NCBI GenBank assembly: GCA_035460505.1
Contig: DATHWP010000122.1
Coordinates: 1-48,868 of the forward strand
Reading direction: 5' to 3'
Source: Methyloradius sp035460505
Lineage (GTDB): Bacteria > Pseudomonadota > Gammaproteobacteria > Burkholderiales > Methylophilaceae
Length of the DNA stretch: 48,868 nt
In this document: positions 17,826 to 26,289 of the stretch, one piece after another
Layout: every line of letters begins with the position of its first letter
How positions within the stretch are numbered: position 1 is the first letter of the stretch
The notes under the pieces: generated by a model
What the model was told of the DNA's origin: nothing
What the model saw: the letters and a program-made list of their open reading frames with translations, nothing else
Database searches by the model: none
Translations under genes and position numbers: made by a program

Positions 17826-17855
17826 AAAAAAACAGGCGCCAAAAGCGCCTGTTTT
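17826..17855 (-). terminator. Terminator downstream of the czcA-PII unit
   Basis: An 11-bp stem AAAACAGGCGC/GCGCCTGTTTT (17829-17839 with 17845-17855) has a 5-base loop. On the minus strand it is followed by a T-rich tract (A-run 17826-17832). It ends the efflux locus before the glycosyltransferase gene and could also work on the plus strand. Confidence 0.8.
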
Positions 17856-17879
17856 AAGAGGTAGAATAACATCAAATAG

Positions 17880-17917
17880 CGTCATTCCCGCGTACCTGCG
17901 GGTACGCGGGAATGACG
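17880..17917. repeat. REP-like palindrome
   Basis: A 17-bp perfect inverted repeat (17880-17896 with 17901-17917) has a 4-base loop. It starts CGTCATTCCCGCG and ends CGCGGGAATGACG, the common proteobacterial ATTCCC...GGGAAT type of interspersed palindrome. It sits 7 bases after the PII-like gene and before the terminator. A degenerate copy may exist near 47302-47326. Confidence 0.75.
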
Positions 17918-17923
17918 TAAACC

Positions 17924-18259
17924 CTAGCAATCAATCACACAAATCTGCTCTGAAAGCTTGATCATACGTTCTACCCGTGTCACCCAAACAATCCCGTCAC
18001 CAACCTGGCCTGTATGCCCAACTTCTACCAGTATCTGTAGCACACCTTCAACCAGATCATCTGGTGTCACCATTTCGATGCGCACTTTGGGGCTGTAGTC
18101 AGTCAACTCTTCACGTATGCCCATCGCTGGTTTTGCCAAGTGATGACCACATCCCTCGACCTTGCTGACAGTCATGCCAGGAAAACTCTTGATATTGCGT
18201 AACGCAGAACGTATTTTTGCCAGCCTGTGTGGCTGTATGATGGCTTTGATTTCTTGCAT
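17924..18259 (-). CDS. PII-like protein linked to CzcA (copy 1)
   Basis: 111-residue protein with the PII (GlnB) fold signature: start MQEIKAIIQPHRL, PGMTVSKVEG and the end HTGQVGDGIVWV, close to the PII C-signature TGKIGDGKIF. It differs from GlnB/GlnK at the T-loop. The uridylylated Tyr51 region is replaced by IREELTDYSPK, and the segment holding the 2-oxoglutarate-contacting Gln39 reads GCGHHLAKP (Cys37, His39, His40). It follows czcA by 34 bases. The pairing with a metal pump points to regulation of efflux rather than of nitrogen; this is inference. Nearly identical to copy 2 at 21639-21971 apart from the C-terminal end, which is CVIDC here. Confidence 0.85.
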   Translation of the reverse strand: MQEIKAIIQPHRLAKIRSALRNIKSFPGMTVSKVEGCGHHLAKPAMGIREELTDYSPKVRIEMVTPDDLVEGVLQILVEVGHTGQVGDGIVWVTRVERMIKLSEQICVIDC

Positions 18260-18293
18260 GATGTTTACCTTTCGTGCCTTGAATTCATGTTAA

Positions 18294-21200
18294 TCAGGCT
18301 TCAATTCTTGATTCTTCAAACTTGCGATATAGCGTAGGGACAACCACCAGGGTCAATAATGTAGAGGTGATCAAACCACCAATCACTACAATCGCCAGCG
18401 GGCGCTGTATTTCAGAGCCGGGGCCAGTAGCAAACAGAAAAGGCACCAAGGCCAGCATCGCTACGGTGGCAGTCATCATCACGGGTCTAAAGCGCTGCTT
18501 GCAACCCTGCACAATGGCCTCCATCTGGCTCATGCCGTCATCTCTCAGGCTACGGATATAAGACACCAGCACCACGCCATTCAGCACGGCGATCCCCCAT
18601 AAAGCTATAAAGCCAACAGAGGCGGGAACGGACAAATATTCACCCGTAACAAATAAGGCAAATATACCGCCGATAGAAGCAAAAGGCAGCACCATAATAA
18701 TCATGGTGGCGTAGCGCACAGAGTTAAATAGCAAGAATAGGAGGAAGAAAATCGCCGCGATCGTAATCGGGATAATCACTGCAAGGTGACCGAGGGCGCG
18801 CTCCATATTCTGGAACTGGCCACCGTACTCCAGATAATAACCATCTGGCAGTTTGAGCTTTTTATCAAGCACTTGCTGTAACTCTGCTACAAAGCCGCCA
18901 AGGTCGCGGTCTTTGACGTTAATCCCCACGACGATACGGCGCTTGGCAAGCTCACGGCTGATCTGCGCAGGTCCGTCACGTACTTCGATCTTTCCTAAAT
19001 CACGCAACGCTACTCTGGACCCGTTGGGTGAGGTAATCAGAATATTGCTGATGGCCTCTACATTATTACGGAAACTTTCTGGATAGCGGATAGCAGCGCT
19101 AAAACGGCGCTGCCCCTCAAATATTTCCGTTGCTACTTTACCGCCGATGGCAGTTTCAATCACGTCATGGATATCTGATGCATTGATGCCCTGGCGCGCA
19201 ATAGCTTGTCTATCCACCACCATATTGAGGTATTGCTGGCCTGAGACTTTCTCCACACGCATATCGGTCGCCCCGCGGATTTCACCTGCCAGTTTGGCGA
19301 TTTCCTCCGCTTTGGCTTTCAGCGTTCCCATGTCTTCACCGAATATTTTGACGGCCACATCTGAGCGCACACCAGTCAGCAGTTCATCCACTCGGTCAGA
19401 GATAGGCTGCGCCATCACTACTTGCGCTCCTGGCAATACACGTAACTGCTTCTGGATTTCCTCAGCAATCGTATCCTGTGTCCAGCCCTTCGGCCATTCA
19501 CTACGCGGTGTAAGGCTGACAATCGGTGAAGATTCATTCTGGCTCTGCGGATCCGCTGGGCTTTCACCTCGACCCAAACCCGATATCGCCGATTTCACGC
19601 CAGGGATTTTAGAGATGATTTTCATGGCCTGCATTTCCATCTTGATGGACTCTTGCAGCGAAATATTGGGTACCCGAATAATGTTCGGGACAATTGAACC
19701 TTCTTTCATCTCAGGAATAAAAGAAGTACCCAGCAGCGGCACTGTCAGTATCGAGAGGGCAAACACAGCCACTGCCGTCAGAATAGTTTTCTTTTCATTG
19801 TTAAGCGCCCAGTTAAGAATAGATACATAAGGGCGCTTGATGGCCTGGATTAGCCGGGTATCTTCTCCGCTACCGCCCTTTAATATGTAAGAGCACATCA
19901 CGGGTGAAAGTGTGAGGGAAAGTATAAGCGACACGAACAATGCTATTGCGATCGTCAGTGCCAGCGGCGCGAACATCTTGCCTTCCATGCCTTCTAGGGT
20001 CATGAGCGGCAGGAATACCAGGATAATGATACCCACACCAAATAGGACAGGCGTTGCCACTTCAGAGGCAGCCTCGAATACGACGCGGATTTTGCTCTCG
20101 TTTTTGCGGTGACCGAGTTGGTGGAACGTGTTCTCAACCACCACCACCGAGCCATCCACCATCAGGCCAATCGCGATGGCCAAGCCACCCAACGACATCA
20201 GGTTGGCCGAAATGCCGTAATAATTCATCGCCATGAAAGTAATCAGCGGGGTCAGGATGAGCGTGCCCACCACAATCAGGCTGGAACGCACATCCCCCAA
20301 AAATAGAAACAGGACAACGATCACCAACAATATGCCCTCTATCAACACCTTGACTACGGTATGCAGTGCGGCATCTACCAATTCGCTACGGTCATAGAAT
20401 GGAATAATCTTCAGCCCACCAGGCAGCATGTTCTTTTCATTGATTTCTTGTACGCGATCCTTGATACGGCTCACCACTTCCTTGGCATTGCCGCCGCGCA
20501 TCATCATCACGATACCGCCTACCGATTCGGTATCGCCATTCTTGATCAGTGCACCCACGCGCCCTTCGTAGCCCATTTTCACTTCTGCCACATCACGCAT
20601 ATAAACAGGTGTACCGTTCTGCTCTTTAAGGACGATACTGCGAATATCATCCAGACTCTGGATCAAGCTAACGCCGCGCACCAGATACTGCTCGGCATAC
20701 TGAGGCAATATTCCGCCGCCACTGTTTGCATTATTACGTGCCAGCGCCTGATAAATATCCTGTAGTTTGAGGCCGTAATGATTCATCCGATCTGGATTCA
20801 CCAGCGCTTGATACTGCTTGACGTAGCCGCCCTGAGAGTTAATTTCCGCGACACCAGGAATGCCACGCAACATCGGTCGGACTATCCAGTCCTCAACCGA
20901 GCGGCGCTCAGTCAGGTCTTCTTCACTTAGTTTTTTGCTGCCATCATCAGTTTTATCCAATGTGAATTGGTAAACCTCACCTAGGCCAGTTGAAACAGGT
21001 CCTAATATTGGCGTCACGCCTTCTGGCATGCGGTCCATGACCTCCATTAGCCGCTCCATCACCAGCTGCCGCGCAAAATAGACGTCTGTACTTTCGGTAA
21101 ACACCAAGGTAATGAGTGACAGGCCATTCTTATTGAGGGAACGCATTTCAGTCAGGCCGGGCAAGCCCGTCATGGAAATTTCCAGAGGTACAGTAATAAA

Positions 21201-21389
21201 GCGTTCCACCTCTTCTGGAGAACGGCCATTGGCCTGAGTAGCAATCAGCACCTGTACATTCGTCACATCAGGAAAGGCATCCACAGACAGCTTCTGCACG
21301 GCAAAAAGGCCTGCCACCATGAGTGCAAGCGCGATAACCACAACAACAAGACGTTGGCGCAAGGCGCTACGGATAAGTGATTCAATCAT
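18294..21389 (-). CDS. czcA: CusA/CzcA-family heavy-metal efflux RND pump (copy 1)
   Basis: Proton-driven inner-membrane pump (1031 residues, 12 membrane segments, two large periplasmic loops) of a tripartite metal exporter. The RND hallmark in helix 4 is AIAIGLMVDGSVVVVEN. The start MIESLIRSALRQR and the late GIAVLNGVVLVSYIRSLRDDG are typical of the HME branch. The helix-4 motif has AIG and DGS where Zn/Co/Cd-type CzcA has DFG and DGA, so the metal is uncertain. It is a close paralogue of 21982-25077 with the same length. It has no adaptor or outer-membrane gene of its own next to it, and probably shares CzcB and CzcC. A separate promoter is likely because a terminator precedes it. Confidence 0.95.
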   Translation of the reverse strand: MIESLIRSALRQRLVVVVIALALMVAGLFAVQKLSVDAFPDVTNVQVLIATQANGRSPEEVERFITVPLEISMTGLPGLTEMRSLNKNGLSLITLVFTESTDVYFARQLVMERLMEVMDRMPEGVTPILGPVSTGLGEVYQFTLDKTDDGSKKLSEEDLTERRSVEDWIVRPMLRGIPGVAEINSQGGYVKQYQALVNPDRMNHYGLKLQDIYQALARNNANSGGGILPQYAEQYLVRGVSLIQSLDDIRSIVLKEQNGTPVYMRDVAEVKMGYEGRVGALIKNGDTESVGGIVMMMRGGNAKEVVSRIKDRVQEINEKNMLPGGLKIIPFYDRSELVDAALHTVVKVLIEGILLVIVVLFLFLGDVRSSLIVVGTLILTPLITFMAMNYYGISANLMSLGGLAIAIGLMVDGSVVVVENTFHQLGHRKNESKIRVVFEAASEVATPVLFGVGIIILVFLPLMTLEGMEGKMFAPLALTIAIALFVSLILSLTLSPVMCSYILKGGSGEDTRLIQAIKRPYVSILNWALNNEKKTILTAVAVFALSILTVPLLGTSFIPEMKEGSIVPNIIRVPNISLQESIKMEMQAMKIISKIPGVKSAISGLGRGESPADPQSQNESSPIVSLTPRSEWPKGWTQDTIAEEIQKQLRVLPGAQVVMAQPISDRVDELLTGVRSDVAVKIFGEDMGTLKAKAEEIAKLAGEIRGATDMRVEKVSGQQYLNMVVDRQAIARQGINASDIHDVIETAIGGKVATEIFEGQRRFSAAIRYPESFRNNVEAISNILITSPNGSRVALRDLGKIEVRDGPAQISRELAKRRIVVGINVKDRDLGGFVAELQQVLDKKLKLPDGYYLEYGGQFQNMERALGHLAVIIPITIAAIFFLLFLLFNSVRYATMIIMVLPFASIGGIFALFVTGEYLSVPASVGFIALWGIAVLNGVVLVSYIRSLRDDGMSQMEAIVQGCKQRFRPVMMTATVAMLALVPFLFATGPGSEIQRPLAIVVIGGLITSTLLTLVVVPTLYRKFEESRIEA

Positions 21390-21512
21390 GCTATATTCCC
21401 GTGATCATTAATTGTGATTGACGATATTGCTGCCTGTTGGATTACGACAAACATTTCTCGTTATTCCGTATATGAGACATGCAATCAATAACTGGACGCC
21501 TCATCATAACAA

Positions 21513-21518
21513 ATTATA
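21513..21518 (-). promoter_or_regulatory. Candidate -10 box for the second czcA-PII unit
   Basis: A perfect TATAAT on the minus strand, about 125 bases upstream of czcA copy 1 and just beyond the terminator of the preceding unit. No good -35 stands at 17 bases, so an activator could be needed. Confidence 0.3.
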
Positions 21519-21572
21519 TGTAACAAAATGTTTTGCTCTGTTTGTGGTCATTAACGCTGTAAGCCAAAAAAT

Positions 21573-21599
21573 GAAAAATGGACTCCCGCAGGAGCCCAT
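21573..21599 (-). terminator. Terminator after PII-like copy 2
   Basis: A 9-bp stem with one G-U pair (21578-21586 with 21591-21599) has a 4-base loop. On the minus strand it is followed by a T-run (21573-21578). It separates the czcCBA-PII operon from the second czcA-PII pair. Confidence 0.7.
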
Positions 21600-21638
21600 T
21601 TATGACTAAAACCAAGAAGCGTATTGATAAAGCACAGA

Positions 21639-21971
21639 CTACTTGATCACTGTAATCTGCTCCGACAACCGTATCATGCGGTCTACATGTGTCACCCATA
21701 CGATACCGTCACCTACTTGGCCAGTATGGCCAACTTCTACCAGAATCTGCAGCAGTCCCTCCAGCATGTCTTCGGGCGCTACGATTTCTATACGCACCTT
21801 TGGACTATAGTCCGTGAGTTCTTCACGGATGCCCATCACTGGTTTTGCCAGATGATGGCCACAACCTTCAACCTTGCTCACGGTCATGCCTGGAAAGCCC
21901 TTAATGTTGCGTAAGGCTGAACGTATCTTGGCCAGGCGGTGGGGTTGCACTATCGCTTTAATTTCTTTCAT
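21639..21971 (-). CDS. PII-like protein linked to CzcA (copy 2)
   Basis: 110-residue PII-family protein, start MKEIKAIVQPHRL. The frame is open for 21 further codons upstream, but the ATG at 21971 has a strong ribosome binding site (AAGGAG, 7 bases before). It also leaves a 10-base gap to czcA; the longer form would overlap the pump gene and add a non-PII tail. It shares with copy 1 the altered nucleotide/2-oxoglutarate segment GCGHHLAKP and the T-loop IREELTDYSPK. It is the last gene of the czcCBA operon. A metal- or nucleotide-sensing partner of the pump is inferred from the fixed pairing seen twice here. Confidence 0.88.
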   Translation of the reverse strand: MKEIKAIVQPHRLAKIRSALRNIKGFPGMTVSKVEGCGHHLAKPVMGIREELTDYSPKVRIEIVAPEDMLEGLLQILVEVGHTGQVGDGIVWVTHVDRMIRLSEQITVIK

Positions 21972-21981
21972 GTTGAGCTCC

Positions 21982-24900
21982 TTATGCCTCGACTCTTTCT
22001 TCCTCAAACCAGCGATACAACGTAGGAAGAACAACCAGCGTTAGAATTGTAGAAGTAATCAAACCACCAATGACCACGATTGCCAATGGGCGCTGCACTT
22101 CAGAACCAGGCCCCGTGGCAAACAGGAATGGCACTAACCCTAGCATCGCCACCGTCGCAGTCATCATGACTGGTCGGAAACGTTGCGCGCAACCTTGGGC
22201 AATCGCCTCTAACTGCGATTTACCTTCATCGCGCAGACTTCGGATGTACGAAACCAGCACCACACCGTTCAACACCGCAATACCCCACAGCGCAATAAAC
22301 CCAACCGATGCAGGTACCGACAAATATTCGCCAGTCACAAACAGGGCGATTACGCCGCCAATAGAGGCAAACGGCAACACCAGAATAATCAGGCTGGCAA
22401 AACGCACCGATTTAAACAGCAAGAAAAGCAGGAAGAATATAGCGGCAATAGTAATTGGCACAATCACCATCAAATGCGACATGGCGCGCTCCATGTTCTG
22501 GAACTGCCCACCCCATACCAGATAATATCCTTCAGGTAATTTGACCTTACTTTCCACTTTCTGTTGCAACTCGGTCACAAAACCACCCAAATCTCGATCG
22601 CGCACATTGACACCAACCACAATACGGCGTTTGGCAGACTCACGATTGATCTGCGCTGGGCCGTCCAGCACCCTGATGTTTGCCAAGTCAGCCAGCGCGA
22701 TTTTTGAGCCTCGGGATGAGGTCATGAAAATATTGCTAATCGCCTCTTGATCATCTCGAAACTCTTCGGGGAAACGCACTGCAGCTTGAAAGCGACGCTC
22801 TCCCTCAAAAACCTCAGTAGCCACTTTACCGCCGATGGCAGTTTCAATCACATCGTGGACATCTGCGACATTGATGCCATGGCGCGCAATGGCCTCGCGG
22901 TCAATATCAATCACAAGATACTGCTGCCCAGTCACTTTATCAACACGCATATCGGTTGCACCTTGAATGGTGCCTGCCACCTTAGCGATTTCATCTGCTT
23001 TGGCCTTGAGTACGGCAATGTCTGAACCGAATATCTTGACTGCAACGTCTGATTTAACGCCTGTCACCAGCTCTGCTACCCGCGCAGCAATCGGCTGCGA
23101 CATGACCACTTGAATGCCCGGAATGCCTTTGATCTTTTCACGGATAGCATCGGCAATTGAGTCCTGGTTCCATCCCTTAGGCCATTGGTCCCGCGGCAAC
23201 AGACTAACAATAGGCGTAGATTCATTCTGGCCTTGCGGGTCAGCTGGGCTTTCACCACGACCGACACCAGACACTACGCTCTTGACCCCAGGTACTTCCA
23301 TAATGGCTTTCATGGCAGTATTTTCTAGCTTGACTGACTCTTCCAGAGAGATATTGGGCAAGCGAACGATACTAGGCACAATCGACCCCTCACGCATTTC
23401 TGGAATAAACGCGGTACCAAGGAAAGGAAACAGCAAGAGCGTGCCAACAAATACCAGGCCTGCAATCGATACGGTCTTTTTCGGATTGCCCACCGCAGCG
23501 TTCAATAGCTTAAGGTAAGGTGTTTTCATCAGCCGAATAAACTTTGTATCCTCACCTGTGCCACCTTTTAGCAGATAAGAGCTCAAGGCAGGGGTCAAGG
23601 TGAGTGAAAGCACCAGTGATACAAACAAGGCGATGGCAATGGTATAAGCCATAGGCGCAAACATCTTGCCCTCCATACCTTCCATGGTCATCAGCGGTAG
23701 GAACACCAGAATAATAATGCCGACACCAAATAGCACAGGGGTTGCCACTTCTGAAGCTGCTTCAAATACCACGCGGATTTTGCTTTCACCTTTGCGGTGG
23801 CCTAAATGGTGGAATGCGTTTTCCACCACCACCACGGAGCCATCCACCATCAGCCCGATAGCAATGGCGAGACCGCCCAGCGACATCAGATTTGCCGAAA
23901 TCCCGTAATAATTCATGGCCATGAAAGTGATAGCCGGGGTTAGCACTAAAGTACCGACCACGATCAGGCTAGAGCGTACATCACCCAAGAACAGGAAAAG
24001 AATGATGACCACCAGGATGATGCCCTCGATCAGCACCTTCACAACTGTATGCAGCGCGGCATCCACCAACTCGCTACGATCATAGAAAGGCACAATTTTC
24101 AGGCCACTAGGTAACATGCCCTGGTCGTTGACTTCTTTGACACGGTCTTTGACGCGACCTACAACCTCTTTAGCATTACCGCCACGAATCATCATGACAA
24201 TGCCGCCAACTGACTCAGTGTCGCCATTCTTGATCACCGCACCAACACGTACTTCGCTACCGATCACAACCTCAGCAACATCGCGCATATACACGGGAAC
24301 ACCATCTTGTTCTTTCAAGACGATATTACGTATATCAGCCACACTTTTTACCAGGCCTACTCCGCGTATCAGATATTGCTCAGAATAATGGCGCAATATA
24401 CCGCCGCCGCTATTAGCATTGTTGCGTTCTAGTGCGGTATAAATGTCTTGCAGCTTCAGGCCATAGTGATTCATACGGTCTGGATTGACCAAAGCTTGGT
24501 ACTGCTTGACATAACCACCCTGCGAATTAATTTCCGCTACGCCAGGAATGCCACGCAGCAAGGGGCGTACAACCCAATCCTGTATAGCACGGCGCTCTTT
24601 CAGCTCATCTACAGTGAGCTCACGCTTGCCATCATCATCGCGCTCCAGCGTGTATTGATACACTTCACCGAGGCCCGTTGAAACTGGCCCTAGTATCGGT
24701 GTGACACCGTCTGGCATGCGCTCCATGACTTCCATCAGGCGCTCCATTACCAGTTGCCGCGCAAAATAGACGTCAGTATTGTCGGTAAAGACCAAAGTGA
24801 TGATGGAGAGACCGTTCTTATTTAGCGAACGCATTTCAGTCAATCCAGGCAAGCCTGTCATGGCCATTTCCAGTGGCACGGTGATAAAGCGCTCCACTTC

Positions 24901-25077
24901 CTCTGGCGATTTACCAGTGGCTTGCGCAGCAATCTGTACCTGGATATTGGTGACATCGGGGAATGCATCTACCGATAGCTTTTTAACGGCAAATACACCA
25001 GAAACTAACAGTGCGACAGCCAATACCATCACGATGAGGCGCTGTTGCAGCGCCCCACGAATTAAGGATTCAATCAT
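21982..25077 (-). CDS. czcA: CusA/CzcA-family heavy-metal efflux RND pump (copy 2)
   Basis: 1031-residue RND pump, the inner-membrane engine of the CzcCBA-type exporter encoded with it. Helix 4 carries AIAIGLMVDGSVVVVENAF as in copy 1. The periplasmic porter domains and the second membrane block (VLPFASIGGVIALFVTGEYL) are complete. The gene starts 3 bases after czcB ends, so translation is probably coupled. Closely similar to copy 1 over its whole length, with divergence concentrated in parts of the periplasmic loops and in the helix after LTPALSSYLLKGG. Metal specificity cannot be read safely. Confidence 0.96.
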   Translation of the reverse strand: MIESLIRGALQQRLIVMVLAVALLVSGVFAVKKLSVDAFPDVTNIQVQIAAQATGKSPEEVERFITVPLEMAMTGLPGLTEMRSLNKNGLSIITLVFTDNTDVYFARQLVMERLMEVMERMPDGVTPILGPVSTGLGEVYQYTLERDDDGKRELTVDELKERRAIQDWVVRPLLRGIPGVAEINSQGGYVKQYQALVNPDRMNHYGLKLQDIYTALERNNANSGGGILRHYSEQYLIRGVGLVKSVADIRNIVLKEQDGVPVYMRDVAEVVIGSEVRVGAVIKNGDTESVGGIVMMIRGGNAKEVVGRVKDRVKEVNDQGMLPSGLKIVPFYDRSELVDAALHTVVKVLIEGIILVVIILFLFLGDVRSSLIVVGTLVLTPAITFMAMNYYGISANLMSLGGLAIAIGLMVDGSVVVVENAFHHLGHRKGESKIRVVFEAASEVATPVLFGVGIIILVFLPLMTMEGMEGKMFAPMAYTIAIALFVSLVLSLTLTPALSSYLLKGGTGEDTKFIRLMKTPYLKLLNAAVGNPKKTVSIAGLVFVGTLLLFPFLGTAFIPEMREGSIVPSIVRLPNISLEESVKLENTAMKAIMEVPGVKSVVSGVGRGESPADPQGQNESTPIVSLLPRDQWPKGWNQDSIADAIREKIKGIPGIQVVMSQPIAARVAELVTGVKSDVAVKIFGSDIAVLKAKADEIAKVAGTIQGATDMRVDKVTGQQYLVIDIDREAIARHGINVADVHDVIETAIGGKVATEVFEGERRFQAAVRFPEEFRDDQEAISNIFMTSSRGSKIALADLANIRVLDGPAQINRESAKRRIVVGVNVRDRDLGGFVTELQQKVESKVKLPEGYYLVWGGQFQNMERAMSHLMVIVPITIAAIFFLLFLLFKSVRFASLIILVLPFASIGGVIALFVTGEYLSVPASVGFIALWGIAVLNGVVLVSYIRSLRDEGKSQLEAIAQGCAQRFRPVMMTATVAMLGLVPFLFATGPGSEVQRPLAIVVIGGLITSTILTLVVLPTLYRWFEEERVEA

Positions 25078-25080
25078 GGT

Positions 25081-26271
25081 TTACTCCAGTTCTTTGCGCT
25101 TGCGCTCGTTGTTCAGATGAAAGGCGCCTTCACTCACCACAACTTCGCCCTCGTCAACGCCACTGGTGACAGCAACCATGCCATCATACTTAGTCCCTAA
25201 TACTACTTCTCGCAGCCTGTATTTATTCGGTGCAATCTGCACAAACACATGATCTTTATCATTCTCACGCACAATACCCTGTACAGGAATGGCTAGTTTT
25301 GGCGTTGGTTTTGATAAAACCAGCATAGAAACCAGCATGTCAGGCTTAATCACACCACTTGAGTTATCAATATCGGTACGCACAGTCACTGTGCGGGTTT
25401 GCGGGTTAACCACACTACCAACGTAAATGAGTTTGCCAGTAATTTCTCTGCCACCTAATGCAGGGATATCAATATTGACCTCTTCACCTTCTTGAATCAG
25501 TTCAATCTGTTGCTCTGGCACCTCGGCAACTGCCCACACATGCGATAAGTCTGCAACAATAAACAGCTCTTCTGCAGGCTGCACAACTTGGCCAAGATTC
25601 ACTTTACGGCTAATCACAGTACCTGACAGCCGGGCAATCACACTGCTGAATGAACGCATCTGTCCAGTATTAGTAAGCTGTTTGATTGAACCCTCAGACA
25701 TGCCTAGCACCAACAACTGATCACGCGCTGCAAACAGTTCGGCTTGCGCAGCAGCAAGCTCTGCTTCGCGGCGTTGCAGCTCAGCAATACTGATGACATC
25801 AGATTCCAGCAGCAATCGAGCACGCTCTACCGCTTTGGTTTGCAGGCTGATTTGTTGCAAAGCCTTGATGTAAGAAAGCTGGTTTTGTGCCAACTCGGTA
25901 CTATTTAAAGTAGCCAGTATCTGGCCTTGTTTAACATGCTGACCAAGCACCGCATCAATATCATGAATACGGCCAGTCACAGAAGCACCGAGTCGTGCCA
26001 CGCGTTGTTCATCAACCTGGATACTGCCAGGCACGCGCAGAATCTCACGGATATCCTGCATGCCAACTGGCGTTACTTTCACTTGCTCTTGCAGTTGTGG
26101 GGTAATTTCCACAACATTTGGATCAACTACTTCTGTGGCTGCTGGAGCAGCCTCTTCCTTAGCTTTACAGCCTGCCAAGCTAAGCGCCAGTATAAGGCTG
26201 CATGCAATGACTTTGAGTGAGTCAGTTTTAGAATACTTTGTTATAGCAAAAAACGTAGATTGAACAGCCAT
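25081..26271 (-). CDS. czcB: CzcB/CusB-type periplasmic adaptor lipoprotein
   Basis: Membrane-fusion protein that bridges pump and outer-membrane channel. The 396-residue chain has a signal sequence ending in the lipobox LSLAGC, so it should be lipid-anchored. A barrel-sandwich/lipoyl half (RLGASVTGRIHDIDAVLGQHVKQGQ) is followed by a helical hairpin (about 125-190) and the second lipoyl half (VIARLSGTVISRKVNLGQVV). The C-terminal beta-barrel and membrane-proximal domain complete it. No His-rich N-terminal metal-binding stretch is seen. The start has AAAGGAAA 8 bases upstream. It is 18 bases after czcC. Confidence 0.95.
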   Translation of the reverse strand: MAVQSTFFAITKYSKTDSLKVIACSLILALSLAGCKAKEEAAPAATEVVDPNVVEITPQLQEQVKVTPVGMQDIREILRVPGSIQVDEQRVARLGASVTGRIHDIDAVLGQHVKQGQILATLNSTELAQNQLSYIKALQQISLQTKAVERARLLLESDVISIAELQRREAELAAAQAELFAARDQLLVLGMSEGSIKQLTNTGQMRSFSSVIARLSGTVISRKVNLGQVVQPAEELFIVADLSHVWAVAEVPEQQIELIQEGEEVNIDIPALGGREITGKLIYVGSVVNPQTRTVTVRTDIDNSSGVIKPDMLVSMLVLSKPTPKLAIPVQGIVRENDKDHVFVQIAPNKYRLREVVLGTKYDGMVAVTSGVDEGEVVVSEGAFHLNNERKRKELE

Positions 26272-26289
26272 TGGGGATTTCCTTTAAAT

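Noticed and set aside
17709..17930. Minus-strand ORF of 73 codons between the glycosyltransferase and PII genes
   Set aside because: It reads through the REP-like palindrome and the terminator; its start (FTSFPRTRRYAGMT) is the typical translation of such repeats.
21972..22034. N-terminal extension of PII-like copy 2
   Set aside because: The extra 21 codons overlap the czcA stop and do not match PII; the strong ribosome binding site supports the ATG at 21971.
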